A stretch of DNA of 64,000 bases from Treponema sp. (lineage in GTDB: Bacteria; Spirochaetota; Spirochaetia; Treponematales; Treponemataceae). This document shows positions 7,042 to 18,100 of the stretch, one piece after another. Position 1 is the stretch's first letter. Each line of letters opens with the position of its first letter. The stretch covers positions 1 through 64,000 of the forward strand of contig JAIKYZ010000108.1 in the NCBI GenBank assembly GCA_024682655.1. The letters are read 5' to 3'. The translations under genes and the position numbers were made by a program. The notes below the pieces were generated by a model that saw only the letters and a list, made by a program, of their open reading frames with translations, had not been told where the DNA came from and made no database searches.

Positions 7042-9399
7042 TTAATTACTCCCATTAATCATATTTGGTGTAACCTGTAAGAATGGCAGATATGAACCAG
7101 TATTATCGTACTGCTGCAGGATACTATCTAAAACCGAAACATCCGAATCAATATATTCTAATTTTCTGCGAATTCCAATAGCGGGCTTTCTAAATTCCTG
7201 GCTTGCTTCTGGGGCTGTTCCAATAAATACTTCGCTATCTGTAATATCTGGTGGAGTTACTTCGTAATTTCCTACATTGTTCCAGCACATATAGCCGCGG
7301 TTGATTGCATCTCTGGTTCCAAAAAATTCTTTGCGGATGTAATCTTCGTCATAATATAGGCGGTCGTAAGAACAATTTAAATAGAAAGACTGAACCCAAG
7401 GTCTAACAATTGCTCGGTTTCTACATAAAATTGTATTACGGAAAGAACCATAATAGTAAATTCTGTAAGTTCGGTCGGCCTGAGGATTATAATTTAAGAA
7501 AGTCTGTTCAAAGTGAGATGGATAGAACATTGGGCCTATTACATCAACATACTCTGCAAGCATTTCTGCATCCTGTCCAGTTCTTGTTCCAGACCGGTAC
7601 CAGCCATTAGCTCCGTAAATATCAATTCCTATTGGGGCCTGAATATTTTCTCTGGCATAAGAAAGGAAGGAAATTAAAGCTGATTCCTTGTCCATTCCTT
7701 TATCGGCCCAGCGATATTTTGCATTGTGGAGATTTGCTCCATCGGTTGGGAAACGAATATAGTCAAACTGAACTTCGTCAAAGCCACGGGCGATTAATTC
7801 TTTTGCAACGGCTACATTGTATTCCCAAACTTCTTCTGAATATGGATCTACCCAGTATTCGTCATAATAAGCAAGAGTTTGTTGGCCGGTTGGATTTCCT
7901 TCTTCATCAAGAATGTCTTCCATGCCTTTTATTCCAAGCCATTGTTTATTATTTTTTGAATCCCAGACTGCATATTTTCCCTTTTTGTAAGTTGAAAGGT
8001 GTTTGTCCTTAAAAGTTACAATGCGGGCAATTAAGTATATGTTGTCTTTTTTGAATTCTTTTATGAAATTATCAAGATTTACTGCATATTCTGATATAAA
8101 TGCTTTTTCCAAAATGAATGGGTCTTTTGAATCGTATCGTAAAAGGCCGTAATCATCTTTCATATCGATTACAAGAGCGTTCATATTACGGTCTTTGATG
8201 ATTTTTTTTGTCTTTTCTATTCCCGCATTTGTTCTGCAGGTATAAGCCGAACCATAAATTGCTTTACGTCCGTTTGCAATATCGGCATAAGGTGTATTTA
8301 TTGTACCAGGGTAAAGAAGCCAGAGTTCATTTAACAAAATTCCAGAGGCAAATCCGCTGCGAGTCTGGGGAATCCAGGCGGCATTTATCATTCCTGGAAC
8401 GCAAGCAAAGGCAAGGTCCCAGTTTTTTTCCATTGCAGGACGTCCAGGACTTGTAAGAGTGTCTATATCGATTGAACCAAAACCTTCCAATTTTGTGTAA
8501 AGTAATACGTTGTCGATTAAAGTCAAACCGTCGATTGCTTCTGTTGGTTCTTTACCCTTGTAAATTAATTCTCCCTTTTTTTCCTGCCAGTTGAATTTAT
8601 AAATTCTTGGAATATAAGATTGAGAAATGTAGATTTCTGTATATTTATTTCCCTGGGAATCAAATCTTACAACCGGCAAAATATCTGAAATTTCGTCTGG
8701 TGATGAAAGGGTGTCAATTTTATCAAAACCTGCTGCAACATCTGTCCACTGTGGATTTTTGCTGTCAGGGAAAATATATGAAAGGCCAAAAATTGGATGG
8801 CTCATAAAAATTACACTTTGGCCTTCGATTGTTGCTAGGGCTACGGCTTTTACGCCCGGGGTTGATTTACTCATTGAACCACAGTTTTTCCAGCTTTTTC
8901 CACCGTCTTTTGAATAATAAACATTATCTTTTGTGGCGGTAACTATTTCCTGATTGTTCAGAGGATTTGCACTAATATCCTTAATTTCCTGAATCTGTTT
9001 TTCGAGATAGGTTTTGTTATTTTTATATTTTTTGATTGTTAAAAATGGTAATCCCTCGTCTCTTTCTTCAAAGGTTTTTAAATCCTGGGTTACAAATATA
9101 CCCTTTGAAGTTCTGAGCATCCAGCTTTCTTTTAAATTTCCGTCGGAATCTGGTAGTTTTAATAGAAGAATCTGATCTACACGGCCACCGGTCCACAGAG
9201 GAATTGAATTATTCCTATTTGTGACTCTAAATAATCCATGATCTGAGCCAACAAGGAAGGTGGAGAGAGGAATCTCTGTATCTCCCTCATCATTTACGAC
9301 AAGATTAGGTTTATCAGGAAGTTGATATAAGGGTTTTAACTCCTGAGCCTGAACAAAACTTAGATTTAATAATAATAGCGCAAAAATTATAATAGTCAT
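7042..9399 (-). CDS. Exported DUF4015 putative glycoside hydrolase
   Basis: 785 residues with a signal peptide (residues 1-18, ending VQAQ). Residues about 100-330 look like a beta-propeller region (KDNVYYSKDGGKSWKNCG resembles a BNR/sialidase-type repeat). Residues about 390-720 match the DUF4015 (GH13-like) family: NALVIDMKDDYGLLRYDS, then VAVAKELIARGFDEVQFDYIRFPTDG and GPMFYPSHF. These are the family's barrel strands with probable catalytic acids in FDEVQFDYIRFP. The substrate is not known. It directly precedes mnmE with no gap, and a terminator at 9437-9468 separates it from the next upstream gene, so it probably heads its own transcript with mnmE and glmS. Confidence 0.75.
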   Translation of the reverse strand: MTIIIFALLLLNLSFVQAQELKPLYQLPDKPNLVVNDEGDTEIPLSTFLVGSDHGLFRVTNRNNSIPLWTGGRVDQILLLKLPDSDGNLKESWMLRTSKGIFVTQDLKTFEERDEGLPFLTIKKYKNNKTYLEKQIQEIKDISANPLNNQEIVTATKDNVYYSKDGGKSWKNCGSMSKSTPGVKAVALATIEGQSVIFMSHPIFGLSYIFPDSKNPQWTDVAAGFDKIDTLSSPDEISDILPVVRFDSQGNKYTEIYISQSYIPRIYKFNWQEKKGELIYKGKEPTEAIDGLTLIDNVLLYTKLEGFGSIDIDTLTSPGRPAMEKNWDLAFACVPGMINAAWIPQTRSGFASGILLNELWLLYPGTINTPYADIANGRKAIYGSAYTCRTNAGIEKTKKIIKDRNMNALVIDMKDDYGLLRYDSKDPFILEKAFISEYAVNLDNFIKEFKKDNIYLIARIVTFKDKHLSTYKKGKYAVWDSKNNKQWLGIKGMEDILDEEGNPTGQQTLAYYDEYWVDPYSEEVWEYNVAVAKELIARGFDEVQFDYIRFPTDGANLHNAKYRWADKGMDKESALISFLSYARENIQAPIGIDIYGANGWYRSGTRTGQDAEMLAEYVDVIGPMFYPSHFEQTFLNYNPQADRTYRIYYYGSFRNTILCRNRAIVRPWVQSFYLNCSYDRLYYDEDYIRKEFFGTRDAINRGYMCWNNVGNYEVTPPDITDSEVFIGTAPEASQEFRKPAIGIRRKLEYIDSDVSVLDSILQQYDNTGSYLPFLQVTPNMINGSN

Positions 9400-9436
9400 A
9401 TTCTACTTATCGGTAGAATATAAGTTGAATTTTAGA

Positions 9437-9468
9437 TAAAAAAACGGGAAGATTTTTAGTCTTCCCGT
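9437..9468 (-). terminator. Intrinsic terminator after the HD-domain gene
   Basis: On the minus strand ACGGGAAGA / TCTTCCCGT (9 bp, 7-nt loop) is followed by seven T. It closes the transcript that starts at 18163. Confidence 0.9.
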
Positions 9469-9513
9469 CAAAGGAGATAAGTATTATGTATTAATATTTA
9501 CCATCAAAATTAA

Positions 9514-10989
9514 TTAAACAATTGAATCAAGGGCGTCGACCACTTGAGAATCATAAAACTGTGGTTGGTCTCTTAAGGCCTGAATTGCTGATTCTTTATC
9601 CATTGTCTGTCTGTAATTTCTCTTAGATGACAGTGAATTGTAAGTTTCTGCAACACGAATTAAACGGGCAATCTGAGGGATTTCTTCACCTTTTAAGCCT
9701 TTTGGATAACCAGATCCGTCCATATTTTCGTGATGTTTGATTGCAGCATCTTCAAATACAGACCAGTATTTTTTAGGAACAAAATCAAGATATTTTTCAG
9801 AAAGATTTACGTGTTCCTTCATTGCTTCTTTTTCTTCGTCACTTAAACTTTCGTTAGTCAGTAATTCTGGATCTAAAGCCAAGAAACCTGCGTCATAAAC
9901 CATTGCGGCACAGAAATTAAGCATGGCCATTCCCTGAGGAACTCCTAATTTTACAGACATTTTGTAAACTAATTCACTTACGTTTTTAGAATTATTTTTA
10001 CGGTTTGTTGCCTGGTCGATTTTTCCACCTAATTCTTCACATTTTACAGCAAGTTCTTTTAAGGCTTTTTCATCTTCTTCAGAGAATGAAACATCTGGAA
10101 GGGCTTCTGGTGACTGCCAGGTAGAAGAGCCTGCAATTCTTAAAGTTGGATTTGAACCGTATAAATCTGTAATTCCACCAAGCAATAAGTTGGTTTGATT
10201 TTGCTGACTTGCGGCCAGAGCAGTAACCATTTTGAAGTAATTTTCCTGCTGCTGTTCCTGCTGTTTTAATCCCTTGTGAACAAAAATTGTAACTATAAAA
10301 ATTATCAAAACTATAAGAAGAGCAATTCCAATTACGGCAAAAGCAATTACTCTTGTTGAACGTTTAGTTTCTTTTGCACTTTCGGAAAAAGCGTCTCCCA
10401 TATCTTTAAGTCCACTTGCCAGGGCTTCTTTCATTTCCTGTTGATTTTGTCTTGCAGCTTCGTTTTGTTCACGCAAAGCCTGAGTTGTTTCTTCCATTGA
10501 TTTCTGGAAATTTTCGTTACTTTCAAGCTGGATTTCCATATTGCGCTGCTGGGCTTCCTGAAGTTCCTGCTGAATACGAATATCATCTGCCCTTTCTTTT
10601 TGACGTTGAGCTTCTTTTTTAGCGGCCTGGTCCAGTTCAATCTGTTTTAAGAGTTTTTTGATTTTGGTATTTGAAATATCCTGATATTTTTCCAGATTCT
10701 GTTCTATATCTACCATTTCAATATCATCAAAATTTTCTAAAAGTGCCTGTAACTTCAATACATAAATTGTCTGAGCAAGATAGATAATTTTTGAATGATC
10801 TAATTTATCTTTTTCGGTAGCCAAAGATGCGTTGATATATTTGTATGCATCTGCAATATTTTCTGCCTCTAAAGCTTCATCAGCCTTTGTTAAATATTTG
10901 CTGGAAAGATCATCTGCACTTAACAAAGAAATGGAAAAAAGAGAAAGAAATATTGTAAATATTACTGTCTTAATTTTATTTTGAACCAT
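9514..10989 (-). CDS. Membrane protein with degenerate HD-GYP domain
   Basis: An ATG at 11016 gives a longer form, but the ATG at 10989 begins a normal signal peptide (ending LLSADD) and has GGAG 6 nt before it, so I chose 10989. The mature N-terminal part is helical with a long Gln/Glu-rich coiled coil (about 125-205). A membrane segment follows (about 217-240, IAFAVIGIALLIVLIIFIVTIF), then a cytoplasmic domain. That domain carries the HD-GYP signature block HHENMDGSGYP and RLIRVAETYNSL, but the usual HDIGK is YDAGF: the first metal-ligand His and the Lys are missing. It may bind cyclic di-GMP or act as a scaffold rather than cleave it; this is inference. It overlaps the upstream gene by 14 bp. 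Confidence 0.7.
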   Translation of the reverse strand: MVQNKIKTVIFTIFLSLFSISLLSADDLSSKYLTKADEALEAENIADAYKYINASLATEKDKLDHSKIIYLAQTIYVLKLQALLENFDDIEMVDIEQNLEKYQDISNTKIKKLLKQIELDQAAKKEAQRQKERADDIRIQQELQEAQQRNMEIQLESNENFQKSMEETTQALREQNEAARQNQQEMKEALASGLKDMGDAFSESAKETKRSTRVIAFAVIGIALLIVLIIFIVTIFVHKGLKQQEQQQENYFKMVTALAASQQNQTNLLLGGITDLYGSNPTLRIAGSSTWQSPEALPDVSFSEEDEKALKELAVKCEELGGKIDQATNRKNNSKNVSELVYKMSVKLGVPQGMAMLNFCAAMVYDAGFLALDPELLTNESLSDEEKEAMKEHVNLSEKYLDFVPKKYWSVFEDAAIKHHENMDGSGYPKGLKGEEIPQIARLIRVAETYNSLSSKRNYRQTMDKESAIQALRDQPQFYDSQVVDALDSIV

Positions 10990-12106
10990 TTTCTGCTCCA
11001 ATTGCAAGAACAACACTTGCTCTATTTTCTATACCTTCTGATTTTACAAATAAATAATCTTTTATACCCATCTTCAAAATCATGTTGAATTTTTCGGTTT
11101 CTCCAAAAGGAATTGTTACCATTGCTTTTGCCGAGGCAGCCGCTTTTATGTTTTCATAAAATAAATGCCCCGGAAGATAGTCCATATTAAAAGTCAAATA
11201 TGAAGAACCAATATTTAATCTTTCTAATGACATACCCAGTGCAGGTGAATAAAAATTATCTATTGTTAAACTTCTACTTGTTTCTGCCTCTGCTGATTTT
11301 CCTGTAACAAGTCCGACCATACCAAATCTTAAGAAAAATTTCTTTGAAAAGTTAGTCCAAGCCATTTTTGGCATTACTTCAATTTCTGCAAAAATTGGAG
11401 TATCGCTGGAACCGTCCCCTACCGAAAGGAATTTTCCAGAAAATTCTGTATCAATTCCAAAAGTTTTTTCGTTGCTGGAATATGCATAAGAATAATCCAA
11501 AGAAATACCGTAATTAAAGCCATTGTAGGCAGGGTCATAAGAAGTATCCATAAGATTTGCAAAATTCATCAAACCAAAGTCAATCAACCAAGAGGAATGA
11601 GAAAGTTTTGTGTCGGCACCGGAAATATAAACCTGTCCACCTGATGTTGTGGCGGTAGAAATATATTCCTTATCAACAGAGCCACGCTGACGTTCCTTGG
11701 CTACTTCTATTCTCTGGGCCTTTGCTTCTTCTGCCTGGAGAGCAAGTTCTTCCTGGTGTTTCTGTTCATCGTAAGCATCCGAAATCATGCTGTACAATTC
11801 CAGAGCAGATTCGTTATCCAGATTGTTTTCGATGATGATTACAATTGCATCCATTGCAAAAGTATATTCATCACTTAAAACTAAACGTCTTACCTTTTTC
11901 TGGGCATAATTTTCTATCAGATAATAATTTTTATCATTCTGATATTTCTGGAGAATTTCATTTAAAACTTCTTCAGATTTTTCGCTAAAGCTTTGATCTA
12001 TTTCTTTGTAAATGTTACTGACATATTCATCTACAGCGAACAAGGAAGTTGCCGCAGAAAATAATATCAATAGAAAAAATATAGTCTTAAACCGTCTAGT
12101 AAACAT
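10976..12106 (-). CDS. Exported outer-membrane-like protein, unknown function
   Basis: 376 residues. A signal peptide (1-23, ending SLFAVD) is followed by an alpha-helical part (25-135) with an EEAKAQR coiled coil, then about 220 residues of alternating beta pattern rich in Gly, Ser, Tyr and Phe, as in a small outer membrane barrel. I recognise no family. It sits between the giant Ig-repeat protein (24 bp upstream) and the HD-domain protein (14-bp overlap), so the three are one operon and may form one envelope complex. That link is inferred from position only. Confidence 0.65.
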   Translation of the reverse strand: MFTRRFKTIFFLLILFSAATSLFAVDEYVSNIYKEIDQSFSEKSEEVLNEILQKYQNDKNYYLIENYAQKKVRRLVLSDEYTFAMDAIVIIIENNLDNESALELYSMISDAYDEQKHQEELALQAEEAKAQRIEVAKERQRGSVDKEYISTATTSGGQVYISGADTKLSHSSWLIDFGLMNFANLMDTSYDPAYNGFNYGISLDYSYAYSSNEKTFGIDTEFSGKFLSVGDGSSDTPIFAEIEVMPKMAWTNFSKKFFLRFGMVGLVTGKSAEAETSRSLTIDNFYSPALGMSLERLNIGSSYLTFNMDYLPGHLFYENIKAAASAKAMVTIPFGETEKFNMILKMGIKDYLFVKSEGIENRASVVLAIGAENGSK

Positions 12107-12130
12107 TACAACTCCTCTTTGTTTTTACCA

Positions 12131-15100
12131 TTAGAATACGTTTGTTCTTATACCAACTGCAATCTGGAAGACTTTATTCTGGATTTCAACCGAAGACTGA
12201 ACGTCGGTAGGGATGAACCACAATGAACCTTCTGTATAGAATGCAAAGGAACTGAACATTTTAACGTTATTCAATTTAATCTTAGGGAACTCAAGCTGGG
12301 CCAAAATAGCCGAAAGGGCCTGAGTTTTCTTAGATGTAGTTAAGTCAAACCAGGTGAACTGAGCACCTAAGGCAGCCGAAGCAGACAACCATTCCCAGTC
12401 GTGTCCAAACATAAAACTAAATGGAAGATTAGCAATGTTTGCAAGAATCTTAATACCCATTACGTTTTTTCCACCATAACGAGTATTTGTAAGATCTTGT
12501 TTTAATACTTTAGAAGCGGCATCACGCTGTTCCTGAGTGAACTGTCCCCATTGGAATTGAACTTTTACAACATCATCAAAGAAGGTAAGTCCGGCACCAA
12601 TATCAAAGAGAGTTGCACCCCAGAAATGGAAGTCTAAATATAATCCCTGAATAAATGATGGAACTTCGTAAGAAGCCTTATCACCTTTTCTTAAAGTAAT
12701 CATTACATCTTCAAGCTGAACATCATCTCTAGAAAGTCCTGATACTTCAAGTTTCTGGTTATAAGCACCACCAATTGCAGGTGAAATAAGTTTAATACTT
12801 GGATTTGTATTGTCAATCTGAATTATTGTTCTTGTTACTGCTACTTCATGATTTTTCATTGTAGCTCTTACAAGCATAAAGTGATAACCTTCTGGCAAAT
12901 CCTGATTTTCTACACGGTACATCCATTTTTCGGCTTTAGAAACTTCTGTAAAGGTTTTACCGTTATCAAAAGAGATTTCAACTTTTGCAACTTGTTTTGC
13001 TGCAATTTCTGCCTTAAATTCTGGACTTGCTTCTTTTGTTTTTGAAAGTAACAAATCGTCTTCGCTGATTGAATATCCTGCCTGACCTCTTATATATGGA
13101 CGGTTTGTAGCAAAATCACCATAAGTAAAGTTATCAATTGTTACCCAAGGTCCTACTGGATTGTAAGTAATTGTCTGTTCTCTTGAAGGAACAATCTCTC
13201 CTGTAGCAAGAGCCGCATCAACTCTGTAAGTGTGTGCCCCTTCTGCCATAATTTCAGGAGTAATATCAAACTTGTAGAATCCAGAACCTGTAAGCTGTGT
13301 TTCTGCAATCATCTTCTGGTCAACAAATAATCTAAGGGCATTAATATCACTTTCGCCGGAAGCCTGTCCGTAAATTGTAAATACACCCTGTTTATGTTCA
13401 CCATTTAATGGGTAAAGAATATCAACCACTGCTGGATCTTTATTTTTTTCAAGATGGATATTGCGGCTTACATTTGTAATATTTCCTGCCTTATCTTTTG
13501 CAGTAACTTCTACGTTGTAGAAACCATCTTCCAAATCTGAAATATCAATTACCTGTCCAATAATTCTATCTATCTTGAGGTCTTTTACAATTCCTTCACT
13601 TGTTTTTTCAAGATTACGGATTGTTACATTTAAGTTTGTAACTTCTACGTTATCGTAAGTATTTCCAGAGAAGAATAATGAACCTGTTGTTGATGAATCA
13701 TCAAGTGGAAGTTCAAGATTTAATCCTGGAGCATCGTTATCAATATTAATCAAAGATGAATACAAACCTGTAATTCCGTAATTATCTGTTACGCGGAGGA
13801 ATACTACCTGTGTTCCACCTGGAATAGCACGAGTATCAACTACATAAGACCATTCTTCTGTTCCAACAGCATCATTAAAGGAATTACCGTTATCCAAAGA
13901 AACTTCTACTTTTGCAATTCCGTTTTTATCACTTGCCCAACCAGAAATTGTAACAAGTTCACGAACGGATGTATCAATTGTAGGAAGTTCTACTGCACCT
14001 TTTGGTTCTTCCAGAGAGATTCTAAAGGTTCTTGAAGTTTCTGGTCCCTGAACACCGTTAATATCAACTGCGTAAACTGTAACTGTGTGTTCGTTATCGG
14101 TCATTGTTGAAAGTGGAACATCAATTGCAAAGCTTGTTCCCATTTCTGGTAACTTGCGATATTCCCCGTCATCAATTTTATAGAAGATTGAAGTATCGCC
14201 ATCATCATCGTAAATTACACCGGAAATTGTAAAGTCACGGGTAATAACCTGCATATCCTCTGGAACGTGAATTTCTGAACGAGGTAAGTCAGATTCATTA
14301 TCAATGATAAAGTCCCAGGCTTCTACTCGTTTTGTATTTCCTGCATCATCTGTAAAGTCAAAAGACATTGCTTCGTCAATTGGACATTCTTCTGTTCCAA
14401 TGTAAGTAGAAACTAATGGTCCAATTGCAATATTTTTTCTTACTTCTGGCTGACCTTCTACTGGAGGAGCAATATATTCTGCCTTCTTAAAGTAAGCATT
14501 ATCTTTTACATTAAATACGATTAAATTCTGACCGTTTACAACATCTTCTTTCAAAGGTTCAATTACAGTAACTTCTGGAGCAGTTGTATCTTTGTAGCAA
14601 GTTGTAAATACCTCTGTAACTGCATCTGATTTATCTGTAACTCTAATATTTAATCTTACAAGTCCATCGGCGGCTTTTGAAATATCAACATCCTGGTCAA
14701 AAGTAATTCCCTCTACAGGACCTTTAATTTCCATCTGCTGCCAAGAATTTCCGTTATCAAGAGAATATTCAACAGACTTAATTCCATTTACATCAACAGC
14801 AGTTCCAGAAACTTTTACCGAAGTTCCAAGCCACTGGTGTAAAACTGGAGTAAGCAATACTACTTCCGGAGCCTTCAAATCTGAAATGAAATTGATTTTT
14901 TCTGATTCGTAAATATCACCGTACTTGTCTGTTACTTTAAGACTTACATCTGTAAAATATCCGTCTTTGCTGGCTGTAAGAATAAAGAGTTTTCCTTCCT
15001 GTTTAAGAGAAAGTCCTTCTTTTGCACTTACAATTTCTGCCTTTGGACTTACACAGTTGGCATAGAAATAATATTCTGAACCATTTCTTAGAATATATGA

Positions 15101-18100
15101 GTTGCTTTCTTTTTGATATAAAGTTTGACTAGCAGGGAACTGATAAATCTGCTCTACATCGTCAATATTATCGTTTTGGCGGATTACAGCAATTGAACCC
15201 TTTAGAGATTTTTCCAAAGAATCTGCTTTAATAGAAACTGTAAAATTGTTGATTCTAGATGGCAAATCAATAATTGGAATCTCTGCTGTCCACTTTGTAG
15301 GATTATCTTCTGTTGGTTTAATTAATTTTGCTGAACCCGAAGAAATTACTTTTCCACCTGGAACTTCTGCCCCGGAGAATTCATAACTTACGGAATTAAC
15401 ATTTGCAGCGGTTGTAATATCAACTGTAATTGTTCCTGCTTCAGATGAGGCGTATGGAAGAATAACATTCATTCCACTTAAATATTCACTGCCATTTACC
15501 ATAGCAATATTTGCTTCCAAAGATGGAGCTTTTACAGCATTATATTTTCCAGAATATTCTTTTGCGTCTGGACCGGTAATTGTCATTGTAAGTGGATTAC
15601 TTCCTTCTGCCATTTCCTGACGAGAGAAAATCTGCCAGCTCTGATCTAACTGGCCCTGGTAAGCTACAAGTCCGTAAACATCATTTCCGTCAATAAAGGC
15701 AATTAATGGAGCCTTAACAGCAGGCATTTTTCCATTAACTTCTTCTACATCTGGAATAATTGAAATTGCAGTAGCATTTGTAGATTCATTTCCACCTGCA
15801 CTTTGAGCTACAATTTCGATTACATAAATTCCAGGATTTAAACTTGCACTTTCTACATTGAAGGAATAAGAACCGTCTTCAGAAAGTTTGATTGTTTTAA
15901 ATTCCTGACTGGCTGGATCTGCCTTAAAACTGTTGATTACAGCAGCCTTAATTTCTACTGGGGCAGACAAAATTCTATATTCTGCTTTGCCTATTCCTGT
16001 AGGACAGGTGATTTTTCCAGATACCTTATATTTTCCGCTTCTTGCATCAATTACTTTTGTGGTATTTTGACCACTGATTGTAATTTTAGGGAAAGCTGTA
16101 TCATCTTTGAAAAGTATTTCTCTTGAATAAACTTCATGTCCCTTGTCTGTAATAACTCTGATTTTTACAGGTTCTGAACTTCCAAGATTGATATCGTGTT
16201 TTCCAGGAATTAATTTAATTTGATTTCCAACAAGCTGAGCCTTAGCAAATGGAGTTTCTGGAATTAATTCTACAGAAGCGGCTTTTCCACCAATTAAGTA
16301 AGCGGTTGCCGGATATTCTTTGTTATTTATGATTGAACCATCTTCTGCAATTCTACTGTCCGACAAAACAATCTCAAGGTCATCAGATTTTACCTGAGAA
16401 GTATTTGTTACATAGAAGATTGATTCATATTTGTTTGTTCTATCTCTTGAATCAGTTGCAATAATTGTATAGTGAAGTAAACCTTTTGGAGTATCTGCTG
16501 TAATTGGAAGTTCAACCTTCTGGCTTGAAACATTCTTTAATTCAAGAGTATTTTCAAGACTTCCGTTACTTCCCCAATTAAGGATTGTATTAATCTGTTT
16601 AATGCCAACTCCAGATTCAACTGTTACTGTGTAAACTGCGCCACTTTCTGGGTGGATTTGGTAACCATTTACAAATGGAAGAGTTTCTTTATTTACTGTA
16701 ACTTCGCCTTGATTAAATTGAGGAATTTGGCCAATTACATCAACTTCTGTTACTACAGGATTTCCAACTACCCCGTTGATATCGGTAGCGGTAACTGTAA
16801 TTTTATGTACTCCTGTTAAAAGTTCTTCTGTACTTCCTAAATCAAAATAGAAATCGCCTTTAGTTTCCTGTACAAGTGCTTCATTTGAATCAAGCTGAAC
16901 CTGAACTGATTGAACGGCATCGTCATCGCTGGCAATACCTCTTACAATCATTTTTTTATCCTGACCGAACACTTCAAGATTTTCTGGTTCAATCATAGAA
17001 ACTATAGGTTTATCTTCTTCCTGATTTAAAGGAATTGTAACTGTTACATCAACAACGTTATCTACACGGTCTACTGCATGAACTATAAATTTTGCAGATT
17101 TATCTTTCATACCGATTGTGTCTAAATCAACACACCAGTAAGGGTTTCCAGGGATTAATTCAAAGGCGCCAGTTAAATCGCCAAAAGTCCAGGTAAGTTC
17201 CTTTACACCAATTTCATCTTTTGCAAAACCGGCTACAGAGAATTTTCCGTTCATAACCTGATCTGGTAAAGGATAAACTACTTGAACATCAGGTTTTGTA
17301 TTGTCAATAAAGAAAAGGAATGAATATAAACCAACCGAAGAAGCGCGGTCAACAGCCTTAAACCATAAAACTGCAGGACCATCTTCGAATTTTTTTGTAT
17401 CAATAGAAAAATCAAATTCACAGGTAGAAATATCTTTAGATCTCTTAAGTTTGACTTGTTTGAATGTCTGTCCATTGTCAACTGAATAACTTAACTCTTT
17501 AATTCCATTTCCATCTTCTACTGTTCCGTGGAATTTCTGATTTCCAGAAACCAGCATACCCATTGAACGGTCTAAAACTGTTGTTAAAGGCTGTTTACGG
17601 TCAAGCTGCCAGGTTAAAATTGTATTTTTAGGATCTGAAGCTTTCTTTTCGTTGTAATAATTTGTTTTTGGTTCATCGTTAATATCATAACCAATTACAC
17701 GAATTGTATGAGGTCCTTCTTCGAGGTCATTTGTATCAAGATAATATGACCAGAATTCTGTTCCTTCGGCCAAAACTGTTTTTTCGTGATCGGTTCCTTC
17801 ATCTAAAACTAATTCAACTTTAGAAACTCCATCATCATCTACACAGGTACCTACGATATTTAAGTTTCCTACAACTCTCATATCTGGATAAGGGTTTGTA
17901 ATACCACATTTTGGTAAGTCAGAATTTGGATCAAGCATAATATTATGTGGTCCTTCAACGTAGACATTACCTCCCAAATCTGTTGCGGTAATCATGATGT
18001 TGTACTTTCCAGGTTTTTTACCTTCAAGGTCAAATTCTTCCTGCCAGCTGTTAATGTTCGATGCCGGAATTTCTTCAATGTCACTCTTTTTACGAGCAAA

